This document shows positions 55,714 to 64,000 of a stretch of 64,000 nt of DNA, in pieces. The DNA lies in contig NZ_CP059888.1 of assembly GCF_016469335.1 (NCBI RefSeq), forward strand, positions 1,922,001-1,986,000, written 5' to 3'. Made by a program: the position numbers and the translations under genes. Within the stretch, counting starts at the first letter, position 1; the number at the start of each line of letters is the position of its first letter. The notes below the pieces were generated by a model, which searched no databases, was not told the origin of the DNA, and saw nothing but the letters and a program-made list of their open reading frames with translations. The DNA comes from Flocculibacter collagenilyticus (GTDB lineage Bacteria > Pseudomonadota > Gammaproteobacteria > Enterobacterales > Alteromonadaceae).

Positions 55714-56838
55714 TTAATTCCGTCTTACAGTGTATAACGTTGGATTAAAATAAGATGTATTTGCTGCTAGCTGATAATGCACTACAAACACACGTGGTAC
55801 ATGATTAATCGGTTGTGTTAAAAATGCCGTTGCCAGTGCGAATGCGCTTGGCAAAGTTGCACAACCTAAATAACCAACTACTGAGCACATATCATGTTCA
55901 ATTAACTCAGCGTGTGTAACGTTATGTTCCTTTATTTCAGCTTGATTGCTGTCATGATTATTCTTGTGATAAAGCGATTGCGTTATTTGATACCACTGTT
56001 TAGTCCATATTTCTGACGTAGCACCAGCATGAATAACAAGATCCCCAAGTTTCAAATCAGCTTGCTTAATAAGCTGCGATAATTCGTTTGCACCATTTTG
56101 TTGATGAATAGCAATTTCAACTGATGGAATACTTTGTAATGCACTATCAGCTTTAAGTGTTTTGACTGAATTCGCAGTAGGCTTATTTTGGCGTGTTTTT
56201 TTTGTCACTTCACGAACGTTTAGTGGCTCAGTTGATATTAAAAACGCGGCTAAACCTTCGCCCACGATCGCACCTACAGGCCCTTCTGCTACTTGTAACA
56301 TAGTGTGATTATTTAGTTCACTGGCTTGTTCAATTAAAACTTGGCTGTCTAATGCAATGATTAATGTGCCATCTTCTAATGTGTCAAGAGCAGGTAGGGT
56401 GTCGGTGTAAGTAATGCATTGAGAAGCGCTGCTTGAAATAGTTTCACTATCAAATGCTGTTGATACAAGATCTGTAATGACATTTGAATTGACTGAATTG
56501 GCGCTAGCTTCAACTTCTTCTGCTTTATCTTCTTCTGTCTTTACTATTGGTAATGGACTAACAATTAATATTTTAGCTATTGCAATGTGGTGCGCGTTGC
56601 AATATTTACTAGCACGCGTAATTCCTTCTTCCAACAGCATTAATAATCGAGAGCTACGGTCTAGGTTTGTTAGTGCTTCAATTTCTACACTTAAGTAGGA
56701 ACTAATTAATGAGTCGTCAATTTTAACTGCGCTACTAGCAGGTGTTGCGAATAGCATATTTGTTTCTACTGCACCGTAAAAAGCAGGTAAATTGCAACCA
56801 GCCGCGTTCACTGTTGCGATGCATGATACATTTATCAT
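55714..56838 (-). CDS. Thiolase/ketosynthase-fold protein of T6SS modules
   Basis: A 374-aa protein. The N-terminus (INVSCIATVNAAGCNL) and the C-terminal GYLGCATLPSAFALATAFL followed by PRVFVVHYQLA resemble the first and last strands and helices of beta-ketoacyl synthases. The Cys-His-His set of active ketosynthases cannot be found in its usual context, so it is probably a structural relative. An acidic low-complexity stretch (about 100-120) interrupts the fold. Related proteins accompany DUF2169 and DUF4150 genes in T6SS clusters. The role is unknown, perhaps effector loading. It overlaps the DUF2169 gene by 4 bp. Confidence 0.55.
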   Translation of the reverse strand: MINVSCIATVNAAGCNLPAFYGAVETNMLFATPASSAVKIDDSLISSYLSVEIEALTNLDRSSRLLMLLEEGITRASKYCNAHHIAIAKILIVSPLPIVKTEEDKAEEVEASANSVNSNVITDLVSTAFDSETISSSASQCITYTDTLPALDTLEDGTLIIALDSQVLIEQASELNNHTMLQVAEGPVGAIVGEGLAAFLISTEPLNVREVTKKTRQNKPTANSVKTLKADSALQSIPSVEIAIHQQNGANELSQLIKQADLKLGDLVIHAGATSEIWTKQWYQITQSLYHKNNHDSNQAEIKEHNVTHAELIEHDMCSVVGYLGCATLPSAFALATAFLTQPINHVPRVFVVHYQLAANTSYFNPTLYTVRRN

Positions 56839-57950
56839 TTAACCTTACCCTCTGCCGTATTATTTGCCGTGTTATTTTGTGCGAGCTTAGCTAATTGCTG
56901 CTTTAGTTTTTCTGGGGGTTGTATATAAAAAGCGTCGCTCTTGCCAATTTTCGATATCGGCTGAGAATATCGCCAAATTAAATCAAACCGCTGTGATTCG
57001 ATATCTATCACCAGGGTATCGCAAACCATATCTAGGTAAGAAAAATGATCGTCACAACCCAATACTAACGAAGGAGGTAGAAACGGTAGCTTTAATTCGA
57101 TTTCAGACTGATATTCCTGATTAGGCAAAAAGCCACGTAATACAAGCGAGCACCCTTCACAAAACGTATTCTTTATTTGTTGATCTTGCGGTGCATAATT
57201 GAATAAATTTTCTGGTTGTAAAGCAGAAAAAGGATATTCCCCTTTCATTAGTGCTGCTTCATCAATCTCTGGTTGTAACGACAACCTAGGCTCCCAAAAA
57301 AGAGGGATGGGCCCATAACCTGCTGGAGATATGGTTTTATCAGGGTGTTTTTGAAAGTCGTTCGGATATTCAACGCGTGGTAACTCAACGCCTTTTGCGT
57401 GGCGACTTTTCAGCTTATATCCCCTACCCGCTGGATTGAGTTCAAATAGTTTTGGTGGTTTTTCAGGGTTTCGCTCATCAATTACAGTGCCGCCATAAGT
57501 GGACTCGTAATTAATTACTTGCTGAGTAATCGGCTCAGGATCGCTGGCAACAGCGCCTAAAAACCCTTTTTTCCACACCCGTTTTCCTGTAACGCGCAAT
57601 ACTTTATTTATTAATTCTTTTTGTCCTTGATCGCTAGTTTGAATCAATGCGACCTTTACTTCTATTACTTTAGCAGGTGTATCTTTCGGCGGATAAGCAA
57701 CAAAGTTACCATACAGTTCGAAGCCCTGTTTAAACGCAACCATTTCATTTGCACATACTAATGATGAAGAGGTTGGTTCGCCTGAAAAGTCATCAAACTG
57801 CACGATAGGCTCTGATGATTCGCAGGGAAAAACATTCCCCTGTTCATCAAATTCAAAGCTTTGCTTTACGACAACAGTAATCACTTTCTCGCTGGTTTGA
57901 TTCCAGTTTTCACATGTATTACTTTCCCAATTTGTGAAGTTATGAAGCAT
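56835..57950 (-). CDS. DUF2169 domain protein, T6SS effector-loading adaptor candidate
   Basis: A 371-aa DUF2169 protein. The signature YESTYGGT...NPAGRGYKLK...LPRVEYP...PAGYGPIPLFWEPR is complete at about 148-232. An N-terminal beta-sandwich with VVVKQSFEFDEQGNV and a C-terminal domain ending in DVVCDTLVIDIESQRFDLIWRYS-like strands are as in the family. DUF2169 proteins are adaptors that bring effectors to VgrG or PAAR in several systems. It overlaps both neighbours by 4-11 bp, so it is part of one tightly coupled operon. Confidence 0.88.
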   Translation of the reverse strand: MLHNFTNWESNTCENWNQTSEKVITVVVKQSFEFDEQGNVFPCESSEPIVQFDDFSGEPTSSSLVCANEMVAFKQGFELYGNFVAYPPKDTPAKVIEVKVALIQTSDQGQKELINKVLRVTGKRVWKKGFLGAVASDPEPITQQVINYESTYGGTVIDERNPEKPPKLFELNPAGRGYKLKSRHAKGVELPRVEYPNDFQKHPDKTISPAGYGPIPLFWEPRLSLQPEIDEAALMKGEYPFSALQPENLFNYAPQDQQIKNTFCEGCSLVLRGFLPNQEYQSEIELKLPFLPPSLVLGCDDHFSYLDMVCDTLVIDIESQRFDLIWRYSQPISKIGKSDAFYIQPPEKLKQQLAKLAQNNTANNTAEGKVK

Positions 57951-59292
57951 TCCCTACTCCGTTGATTGTTGTATCATGAAAAACATGAGTATATTGGTTT
58001 GCAGTAAGTACTTGGCTAAATACAACAGTGTTACTGAAATGTGTTTTCGCTAAACCTGCTAGCCCCTCATGATTTAATAACAGAGCGCGTTGTATCGCGA
58101 TTCCTCGAAAGCTTTTTAATTCGTCCTGAATAGAATGGTAACCAAGCGAATGACCTTTAATTAATAGCTCACCTTGTTGTTCCATAAATTGTTGACGATA
58201 CAACTCTGCCTGATGTTTATTGGGTAACAAAGGCATGTTGTCTTGTTGTTCTTGTGGCATACGTAACGTATTTGTTTTTTCACCTGCAATTCGGATGGCG
58301 GCCTCCATGGTTAATGGGCGATCCGTAATATACAGCCAAGCTTGGTAACTAGCTTGCGCAGTATTAGGTATTTGCATGAGCTGAATAATTAAGGGTAAAA
58401 AAACTTTGGCATGGAAGCTAATTAATACATCTAATGTAAACTCGGGGTGTGCTTGACAAAAAAGCAGACATGGTTCTACCCACTTAGGATCATGTGTTAA
58501 CCCAGCTAGGCTTAACAGCTGTGCTTTTTGATGTGGATCTTCCGTATTTGAGAAGCGGTTAAATAAAGCCATCGGTGCAGTTTTATCTTTACGCTGAAAG
58601 CCAAGAATAAAGCCAGCAAGTGCGATTTCATGAGAAACATGCTCGTAATGTTTAATTAACTCTGTTGGAGGAATTTGCTGCTGGCTAGTGAGCAACCCCG
58701 CTAAAGGCAATGCGACCTTTACAGGTTGATTTAGCAGTTTTTGGCGGTAACCTTTTAAAGCGCTCTCATCCCATTTCAGCGATATTTGCTGAAGTAAGTT
58801 GTAACGCTCACTCTGTGAATACTGAATGGCTTTTAATTGCTCAGCAGTATCTATGCCCCATTGCTTAATATTTGAAGGTTGGTCACATACATTATTACTT
58901 TGTGCTGCATGGCCTTTTGCATTTGTGAAGTGCGAGATTAATAAACCAAATAACAGCACCATTACTTCAAACTGTTCAGGATCACTTTCATATAACGCAA
59001 TCAACTCATTCACAAATGTGAGTTCATTATCAGTGCCACTAGTTTTTTCTGCCGACAATAGTTTATAAAAATGAACAAATATACCTAATTCACTTCCTTG
59101 ACTCGCTACATTTGCAAGCTGGCTTGCCTCATCAGAGAACGCAATTGTATAAGCATGTACTAATAACTTATGCTCAATTTTATGCTGCAACTTTGCATCG
59201 AATATAGGTTGCTTTACAAGTTTAGCTCTTCGCTTAAGCAGCAGTTTAAATTGCTGTTGATGGATTGCTACTTTGCTTACTGTTTCAAACAT
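57940..59292 (-). CDS. Hypothetical helical-repeat protein of the T6SS cluster
   Basis: A 450-aa soluble, mostly helical protein with no signal peptide. Repeating helical pairs (PHQKAQLLSLAGLTHDPKWVEPCLLFCQAHPEF and similar) suggest HEAT-like repeats, and it may belong to the TIGR02270-type proteins seen in T6SS loci. I cannot place it firmly. It starts 30 bp after the DUF3540-like gene and overlaps DUF2169 by 11 bp, so a role as a scaffold or chaperone in spike loading is likely (inference). Confidence 0.5.
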   Translation of the reverse strand: MFETVSKVAIHQQQFKLLLKRRAKLVKQPIFDAKLQHKIEHKLLVHAYTIAFSDEASQLANVASQGSELGIFVHFYKLLSAEKTSGTDNELTFVNELIALYESDPEQFEVMVLLFGLLISHFTNAKGHAAQSNNVCDQPSNIKQWGIDTAEQLKAIQYSQSERYNLLQQISLKWDESALKGYRQKLLNQPVKVALPLAGLLTSQQQIPPTELIKHYEHVSHEIALAGFILGFQRKDKTAPMALFNRFSNTEDPHQKAQLLSLAGLTHDPKWVEPCLLFCQAHPEFTLDVLISFHAKVFLPLIIQLMQIPNTAQASYQAWLYITDRPLTMEAAIRIAGEKTNTLRMPQEQQDNMPLLPNKHQAELYRQQFMEQQGELLIKGHSLGYHSIQDELKSFRGIAIQRALLLNHEGLAGLAKTHFSNTVVFSQVLTANQYTHVFHDTTINGVGNAS

Positions 59293-59322
59293 GAGGAATG
59301 CTTACCACTTAACACAAGATGA

Positions 59323-59748
59323 CTAATTAAGGCGAACTGGCCAACCCGACAACGTTAAATCATTTTCACTGTCTGCTGTAATCAATTTTGCATCCAAATA
59401 AATTTGTCCATCTTGATTGACTTCTATTGACCCCTTTTTGGTGGAAATAGTGACACTTTTGGCGGCTGTAATTTGGATATGCCCGTCATTGTCTTTAATA
59501 TTTGCAGCTGGAGGCTCACTTTGTGTTGCTAACAAACAAGTGACAATCACGCCTTGTTTCGTATTTTGAACTAACACATGATCGCCCACTTCCGCTTTAC
59601 TTATGTGTTTTGCTTGCGCTACAACGCCAATAATTTCATACAGTTCTAACCAGCGTACGGCAAGTATCCTACCCTTCTGGTCAATACTGACAACTTCGGC
59701 CATTTCAGGAATAGTATGCTGTGTAAGTTTGGTAATGGTATTGTTCAT
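59323..59748 (-). CDS. DUF3540/DUF6484-like spike-associated protein
   Basis: A 141-aa beta-rich protein. An OB-like N-terminal part (GRILAVRWLELYEIIGVV...GDHVLVQNTKQGVIVTCLL) is followed by a short beta-helix-like repeat region (HIQITAAKSVTISTKKGSIEVNQDGQIYLDAKLI). This layout, and its place after vgrG, match the DUF3540 or DUF6484 families. It is shorter than typical DUF3540 (about 200 aa). It probably stacks on or modifies the VgrG needle. It lies 25 bp after vgrG. Confidence 0.6.
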   Translation of the reverse strand: MNNTITKLTQHTIPEMAEVVSIDQKGRILAVRWLELYEIIGVVAQAKHISKAEVGDHVLVQNTKQGVIVTCLLATQSEPPAANIKDNDGHIQITAAKSVTISTKKGSIEVNQDGQIYLDAKLITADSENDLTLSGWPVRLN

Positions 59749-59773
59749 AATAATATCTGTTCTTGAGAATTAA

Positions 59774-61801
59774 TTAGTTGTTGGTAACCGCATTACCTTT
59801 AATGACGATATTGCCAGCTGAAAGCGTTATTGTGCTGGCATCTACATTCAAGTTGCCACCTTTATCAATTTCAACAGAACCGCTACCTTGTAAAAGCTGA
59901 ATGCTTCCGTTGCCGGTACTTTGTAATGTGACATTACTACCTGATGTTAATGCAAGATCTCCCTTATCGGCCTGTAATGTTAAATTGCCTGTTTTCGAGT
60001 GGATATTTGTATCTTGCTCAGCTTGTACGGTAAATTTCTGCGCAGATTGCACTTCAAAGTTACCTTCAACTGCTTGTTGGCGAATATTGCTCTCAGCCGT
60101 AAATGCAATGTCTTTCGCCGACTTAAGCTCTATGCTGTCTTCACGCGATTGAATTTTTATTGAGCCTTCGACTCTAGTAGACATGTGGCCGCCAGCAACA
60201 ACTTCATGATTACCTTCTGCAGTCATGCTAATTTGTTTCTTGGCTTGAATTTTCACCTCACCTTCTTTTGATTGCATTAAGGTTTGATGTGCGCCAGAAG
60301 TTGCATCTAATTGCAGTAAATTCTTTTTATCTTTGGTATATAACGAAATTTTTTCTTCACCTAACTTGTCGTCCATTACAAACGTGTGGCCAGCTTTGGT
60401 GACTAATTTATTTTCGGTTGGATTGTTGCTATTAACTGGGCTTTGCGATTGTTGGTTATAAAGCGCGCCTAAAATAATGGGACGATCTAAGTCACCATTT
60501 TCACCTGCAATTACAACCTCTGTTCCCTTGCTTAGTGGGAAGTGCATACCATGCCCTGCGCCACCATAAGGCTGCATTAAGCGAACTGGCTTGCTAGGAT
60601 TTCCTTCACCATCAAAATTAAATGGCAGATTTATAACGTAACGCCCTAAGTCATCTATTTCTTCTTCAATAGTGGCATTAAACGTAGTGAAAACACGCTT
60701 ATTGGGTAATAATTTTGCTTTGTAATTAGTGTCGGCAGGAACCACTATACATTGGTTTTTATAATTTAAGTCGCCCACGCCGGTTCCATAATTTACACCA
60801 CCACGTTGGGAGCCCCTGTGTGATACTGAAATGACCAAGTAATCGCCTGAATATTCATCATGGTCTTTAATCGTTAAAATGGTGCCCGCTCTAAGCGCAC
60901 GACAATCTGTATCAACAATTAATGAACGCCTAATGCTGTCTTCGGCAGCTTGCATTGTCTTTGCAATTGCGTCGGCTTCACTATTGCTTTTTACATTTTC
61001 TCCATAATGTGAAGAATGACCAAAGCCATTAATGCTCGATGTGTTTTGCGTTTGTGTATTAATAACCGCATTTTGTTCATAATTATAATCAGACACAGCA
61101 AATGACTCTGCCAACATCTTTACGTTACAACAAATGCCAAACACAGATTCACTTAAACGAACAGTGCCAGTTGAGGCTTGATAAGACAATGTGACTTTCT
61201 TGGTTTGTGAAGTCAGCTCAGCTATTTCATTACACACAATTAATTTTGCGTTGCCATCAACTTCTATAACGCTATACACAAAGCCAAATTTACGCATTAA
61301 TCTAGAAATAAAATCGTAATCTGACTCCTCATATTGAACAATCATTTCTAACTCTGGCCCTGTTGCCTGCATGTCTAATTGAGCCATGTTAAAGCCAGAC
61401 TTTTCTAGTACACTTGATATAACTTTATCCACTGTCATATTTGTGTATACACGATTATTCAACGTATGTTGTAACGGGCGTAATATAGAGTTAATTGTCA
61501 CTAAATACTGATTGCCCTCACTATTTTCACCGCGAGAAATAATATCAGAGACTACACCTGAAATCGTTTGGTCCTGAGTCCCCCAAACTATAGATAATTT
61601 GGTTGTATTACCTATCAATGACTTTTTATCAATCGGGTGTTGGCAAGTAATATTAATTGTTAAGCAATAGTCCTCGCATAGACTATCCTTCTCAAACTCG
61701 AAATCACTTACTGATATGTCGTCATCATTAACGCCGCTCATTAATAAACTAAATTGGCTTTCATTCGCCTTTATGGTTGATAAAAAGTCATCTGGGGTCA
61801 T
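59774..61801 (-). CDS. vgrG: Type VI secretion tip protein VgrG (TssI)
   Basis: A 675-aa VgrG. The gp27-like domain is at about 20-330 (FGFVYSVIEVDGNAKLIVCNE; SVFGICCNVKMLAE). The gp5 OB domain is at about 360-450 with GRYVINLPFN, VRLMQPYGGAGHGMHFPLSKGTEV and GDLDRPIILGALYN. From about 500 a beta-helix needle follows, with repeating strands (KDIAFTAESN; LTLQADKGDLALTSGSNVTLQS). It ends in NIVIKGNAVTNN with no catalytic extension, so it is a structural spike that depends on linked cargo. It starts 12 bp after clpV. Confidence 0.95.
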   Translation of the reverse strand: MTPDDFLSTIKANESQFSLLMSGVNDDDISVSDFEFEKDSLCEDYCLTINITCQHPIDKKSLIGNTTKLSIVWGTQDQTISGVVSDIISRGENSEGNQYLVTINSILRPLQHTLNNRVYTNMTVDKVISSVLEKSGFNMAQLDMQATGPELEMIVQYEESDYDFISRLMRKFGFVYSVIEVDGNAKLIVCNEIAELTSQTKKVTLSYQASTGTVRLSESVFGICCNVKMLAESFAVSDYNYEQNAVINTQTQNTSSINGFGHSSHYGENVKSNSEADAIAKTMQAAEDSIRRSLIVDTDCRALRAGTILTIKDHDEYSGDYLVISVSHRGSQRGGVNYGTGVGDLNYKNQCIVVPADTNYKAKLLPNKRVFTTFNATIEEEIDDLGRYVINLPFNFDGEGNPSKPVRLMQPYGGAGHGMHFPLSKGTEVVIAGENGDLDRPIILGALYNQQSQSPVNSNNPTENKLVTKAGHTFVMDDKLGEEKISLYTKDKKNLLQLDATSGAHQTLMQSKEGEVKIQAKKQISMTAEGNHEVVAGGHMSTRVEGSIKIQSREDSIELKSAKDIAFTAESNIRQQAVEGNFEVQSAQKFTVQAEQDTNIHSKTGNLTLQADKGDLALTSGSNVTLQSTGNGSIQLLQGSGSVEIDKGGNLNVDASTITLSAGNIVIKGNAVTNN

Positions 61802-61812
61802 TTTTTATATCC

Positions 61813-64000
61813 TTATGCTACAGGTTGGTTATCTGCAAAAATAGCGTCAATGTTACCGTCTTCACCCAGTGATAAAGTAAGAATGTCAGGCATGTCATCT
61901 TGAGCAATAAACTCTAGTATTGAGCGTGCAATACCAGGTAAAATTTGCTGTTCGATAATGGCTGTAACCATACGTGCACCTGAGTCAGACAATGCACACT
62001 GATTTGTTAAGTGTGCAATAACATCTTTATCCACCCTAAACTGCATATTGTGGTTTTCCACAATTCTTGCCGCTACTGTCTCTAGCTTCAACGCAACAAT
62101 GTTACTTAGCGCGTCATTATCTAATGGATAGAATGGTATTACTTGCATTCTGGCAAGTAACGCAGGCGCAAAGTAACGTAGTAAATCGGGCTTAATAATG
62201 TCGGTTAATTCGGTGATTGAGGGCTTGATAAATACATCTTCATCATTAATTTCCTGCTCTGTTTGATCTTCAAGAGCTGTTGGCGTTTCTTCAGTTTCAA
62301 GACTATTTTCTTCAACGGATTTTTTTGCTTCAGCAAGTAGGCTTTCGGCGTCTTCAAAGCCATCTTCAGGTTGGCAATGGCGCATTAACGTGTCGGCACC
62401 TAAATTAGAAGTCATTAAGATCACGGTATTTCTAAAGTCAATCTCGCGGCCTTCACCATCTCGCATAAACCCGCGCTCAAACACTTGATAGAACATGTTC
62501 ATTACATCTGCGTGAGCTTTCTCTACTTCGTCAAGTAACACAACAGAATATGGGCGTTGACGTACTGCTTCTGTTAATACACCTCCTTGTCCATAACCCA
62601 CATAGCCCGGAGGAGAGCCTTTTAATTGCGAAACGGTGTGCGCCTCTTGATATTCGCTCATGTTGATTGTAGTTAGGAACTTTTCACCACCGAATAGATT
62701 TTCAGCTAATGCTCTTGCAGTTTCTGTTTTACCTACACCTGAAGGGCCAACTAGTAAGAATACGCCTAAAGGACCATCTGTTGGGCTCACCCCAGCTTTT
62801 GCAACTCGCAGTGATTGCGCCATACGCTGTAAGCCAGCATCTTGGCCTATAACACTGTTAGATAAGCTGCTTTCTAATGTAATTAAAGTATTTACTTCAT
62901 CTTTAACCATTGATCCAACTGGCACGCCTGTCCATTCGGCGATAATTTCTGATACAGAGTCAGCATTAACTTCAGAAAACAAGCCATTGCCATCAACGTT
63001 AACAGCTTTAAGTTGGCTGCGTAGCTCAAGCAATAGTTCACTCATATCTTGGCTAGAGTGTTCTGTTTTTACGTTATTAATCCGTGCCAATAAATCAATT
63101 TGTTGCTGGCGCAGGCCTTGCATTTCATTTAAGTTTTCAATGCATGTTGCTTGCTCAGATTCAATCTGAATAATCAAAGCTTGGTCAACCGCTAAGCCTT
63201 GGCTTTGCTCCGTTTTTAGGTTATCAATTCTGCGCTGGAGGTAAGCTAGTCGCTCTACTTCCGTTTCAATTAATGCTGGTTCTGTCGCACCAGACATTCG
63301 CACTCTAGCAGCGGCTGTATCGAGTACATCAATGGCTTTATCTGGAAGCTGTCTACCTGTGATATAACGTGCTGAAAGTGTGACAGCCGCTTCAATGGCG
63401 TCATCAGTAATTTGAATATTATGATGCGACTGGTATTTGTCTTTTAAACCTGACAACATCAGCTTAGCGGCTTGCTGAGTTGGCTCGTCAACTTTAACTA
63501 ATTGGAAGCGACGTTCAAGCGCTGCATCACGCTCAAAATACTGCTTATATTCAGACCATGTGGTAGCAGCAACAGTGCGTAATTCACCTCTTGCTAATGC
63601 TGGCTTTAAGAGGTTAGCAGCATCGCTCATGCCTGCATCACCGCCTGCGCCTATTAACGTATGCGCTTCATCAATAAACATAATGATTGGTGTTGCAGAC
63701 TCTTTTACTTCATCAATAACTTGCTTTAATCGACGTTCAAATTCACCTTTAACACCAGCGCCCGCTTGTAACAGCCCTAAATCTAGAGTTAATAGTTTTA
63801 CTTGCTTTAACTCTTCAGGCACTTGTCCGTCAATAATGCGTTGAGCCATGCCTTCAACAACAGCGGTTTTACCTACACCCGGCTCACCAACTAAAATTGG
63901 GTTGTTTTTTCTGCGACGGCAAAGTACATCCACCATCATTCTTATTTCATCGTTCCTGCCAAGCACAGGATCGATTTTTCCCTGCGCCGCTTTTTCTGTT
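61813..64000 (-). CDS. tssH: Type VI secretion ATPase ClpV (TssH), 5' end outside the window
   Basis: At least 728 aa of a Clp/HSP100 disaggregase that recycles the contracted VipA/VipB sheath. The frame is open to the window edge ([20 protein letters not shown]), so the N-terminal domain is missing here and the GTG at 63966 is internal. AAA1 has GEPGVGKTA and [13 protein letters not shown] coiled-coil M-domain follows. AAA2 has [19 protein letters not shown] and the ClpV-type [10 protein letters not shown]. Between AAA2 and the C-terminal domain (about 62210-62375) sits an acidic insertion of roughly 45-50 residues that ClpVs usually lack. Other sheath and baseplate genes must lie upstream. 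Confidence 0.93.
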   Translation of the reverse strand, partial: TEKAAQGKIDPVLGRNDEIRMMVDVLCRRRKNNPILVGEPGVGKTAVVEGMAQRIIDGQVPEELKQVKLLTLDLGLLQAGAGVKGEFERRLKQVIDEVKESATPIIMFIDEAHTLIGAGGDAGMSDAANLLKPALARGELRTVAATTWSEYKQYFERDAALERRFQLVKVDEPTQQAAKLMLSGLKDKYQSHHNIQITDDAIEAAVTLSARYITGRQLPDKAIDVLDTAAARVRMSGATEPALIETEVERLAYLQRRIDNLKTEQSQGLAVDQALIIQIESEQATCIENLNEMQGLRQQQIDLLARINNVKTEHSSQDMSELLLELRSQLKAVNVDGNGLFSEVNADSVSEIIAEWTGVPVGSMVKDEVNTLITLESSLSNSVIGQDAGLQRMAQSLRVAKAGVSPTDGPLGVFLLVGPSGVGKTETARALAENLFGGEKFLTTINMSEYQEAHTVSQLKGSPPGYVGYGQGGVLTEAVRQRPYSVVLLDEVEKAHADVMNMFYQVFERGFMRDGEGREIDFRNTVILMTSNLGADTLMRHCQPEDGFEDAESLLAEAKKSVEENSLETEETPTALEDQTEQEINDEDVFIKPSITELTDIIKPDLLRYFAPALLARMQVIPFYPLDNDALSNIVALKLETVAARIVENHNMQFRVDKDVIAHLTNQCALSDSGARMVTAIIEQQILPGIARSILEFIAQDDMPDILTLSLGEDGNIDAIFADNQPVA

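Noticed and set aside
1-64000. CRISPR array
   Set aside because: No regularly spaced direct repeats of 25-40 bp and no cas genes were found.

Overview
The window is an AT-rich chromosomal segment of a marine gammaproteobacterium, most likely an Alteromonadales member of the Colwellia/Thalassotalea type. That assignment is inferred from protein character and from gene order (serC-aroA, cmk-rpsA-ihfB-lapA-lapB-pyrF, gyrA/ubiG, nrdA-nrdB-yfaE, ribE/norM); no rRNA is present to confirm it.

Region by region. 1-7.4 kb: the tail of tcdA, yqhD, a DUF1415 gene, a small membrane protein, the large flavin/iron-sulfur dehydrogenase ydiJ, and a LysR regulator divergent from a small membrane protein. 7.4-10.3 kb: two tandem paralogous tyrosine recombinases with complete catalytic residues and no recognisable cargo. 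Their upstream regions carry inverted repeats, two of them with a 6-nt centre. 10.3-20.7 kb, minus strand: a housekeeping block (pyrF, lapB, lapA, ihfB, rpsA, cmk, aroA, serC, gyrA). 20.9-26.7 kb, plus strand: ubiG with a HAD phosphatase (Gph or MupP), then nrdA-nrdB-yfaE behind a 564-bp control region with probable NrdR boxes. 27-34.8 kb: a PA2169-type bundle protein, trhO, ribE divergent from norM, a DUF3080 lipoprotein, tRNA-Val(GAC), an FMN reductase, and a HupE/UreJ-like protein with a membrane-anchored partner. 34.7-42.9 kb: a complete RND efflux operon (adaptor, pump, outer-membrane channel) with a quinone-oxidoreductase-like gene at its end and a divergent LysR regulator.

42.9-64 kb, minus strand: an accessory region. 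A lone P4-type integrase with altered active-site residues and a beta-barrel-like outer-membrane protein precede part of a type VI secretion (T6SS) cluster. Read in transcription order, that cluster is clpV (cut by the window edge), vgrG, a DUF3540-like gene, an unrecognised 450-aa gene, DUF2169, a thiolase-fold protein and a DUF4150 PAAR-like gene. These are followed by a 1061-aa MIX-like effector candidate with hydrophobic C-terminal helices and then an array of membrane proteins that look like immunity genes. ClpV, VgrG and the PAAR-like protein are secretion and spike parts. DUF2169, the thiolase-like protein and the DUF3540-like protein are probably loading or adaptor factors for the effector.

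The most notable region is the immunity-like array at 45.4-51.4 kb. A large membrane protein gene occurs three times, and two of the copies are each followed by two small one-helix proteins of a second family. The middle large copy is split by one extra base in a run of eight G (coding strand). Removing one G restores a 355-aa protein matching its 356-aa neighbour, so this may be a phase-variable immunity gene. The recombinase pair with its inverted repeats is the second most interesting locus.
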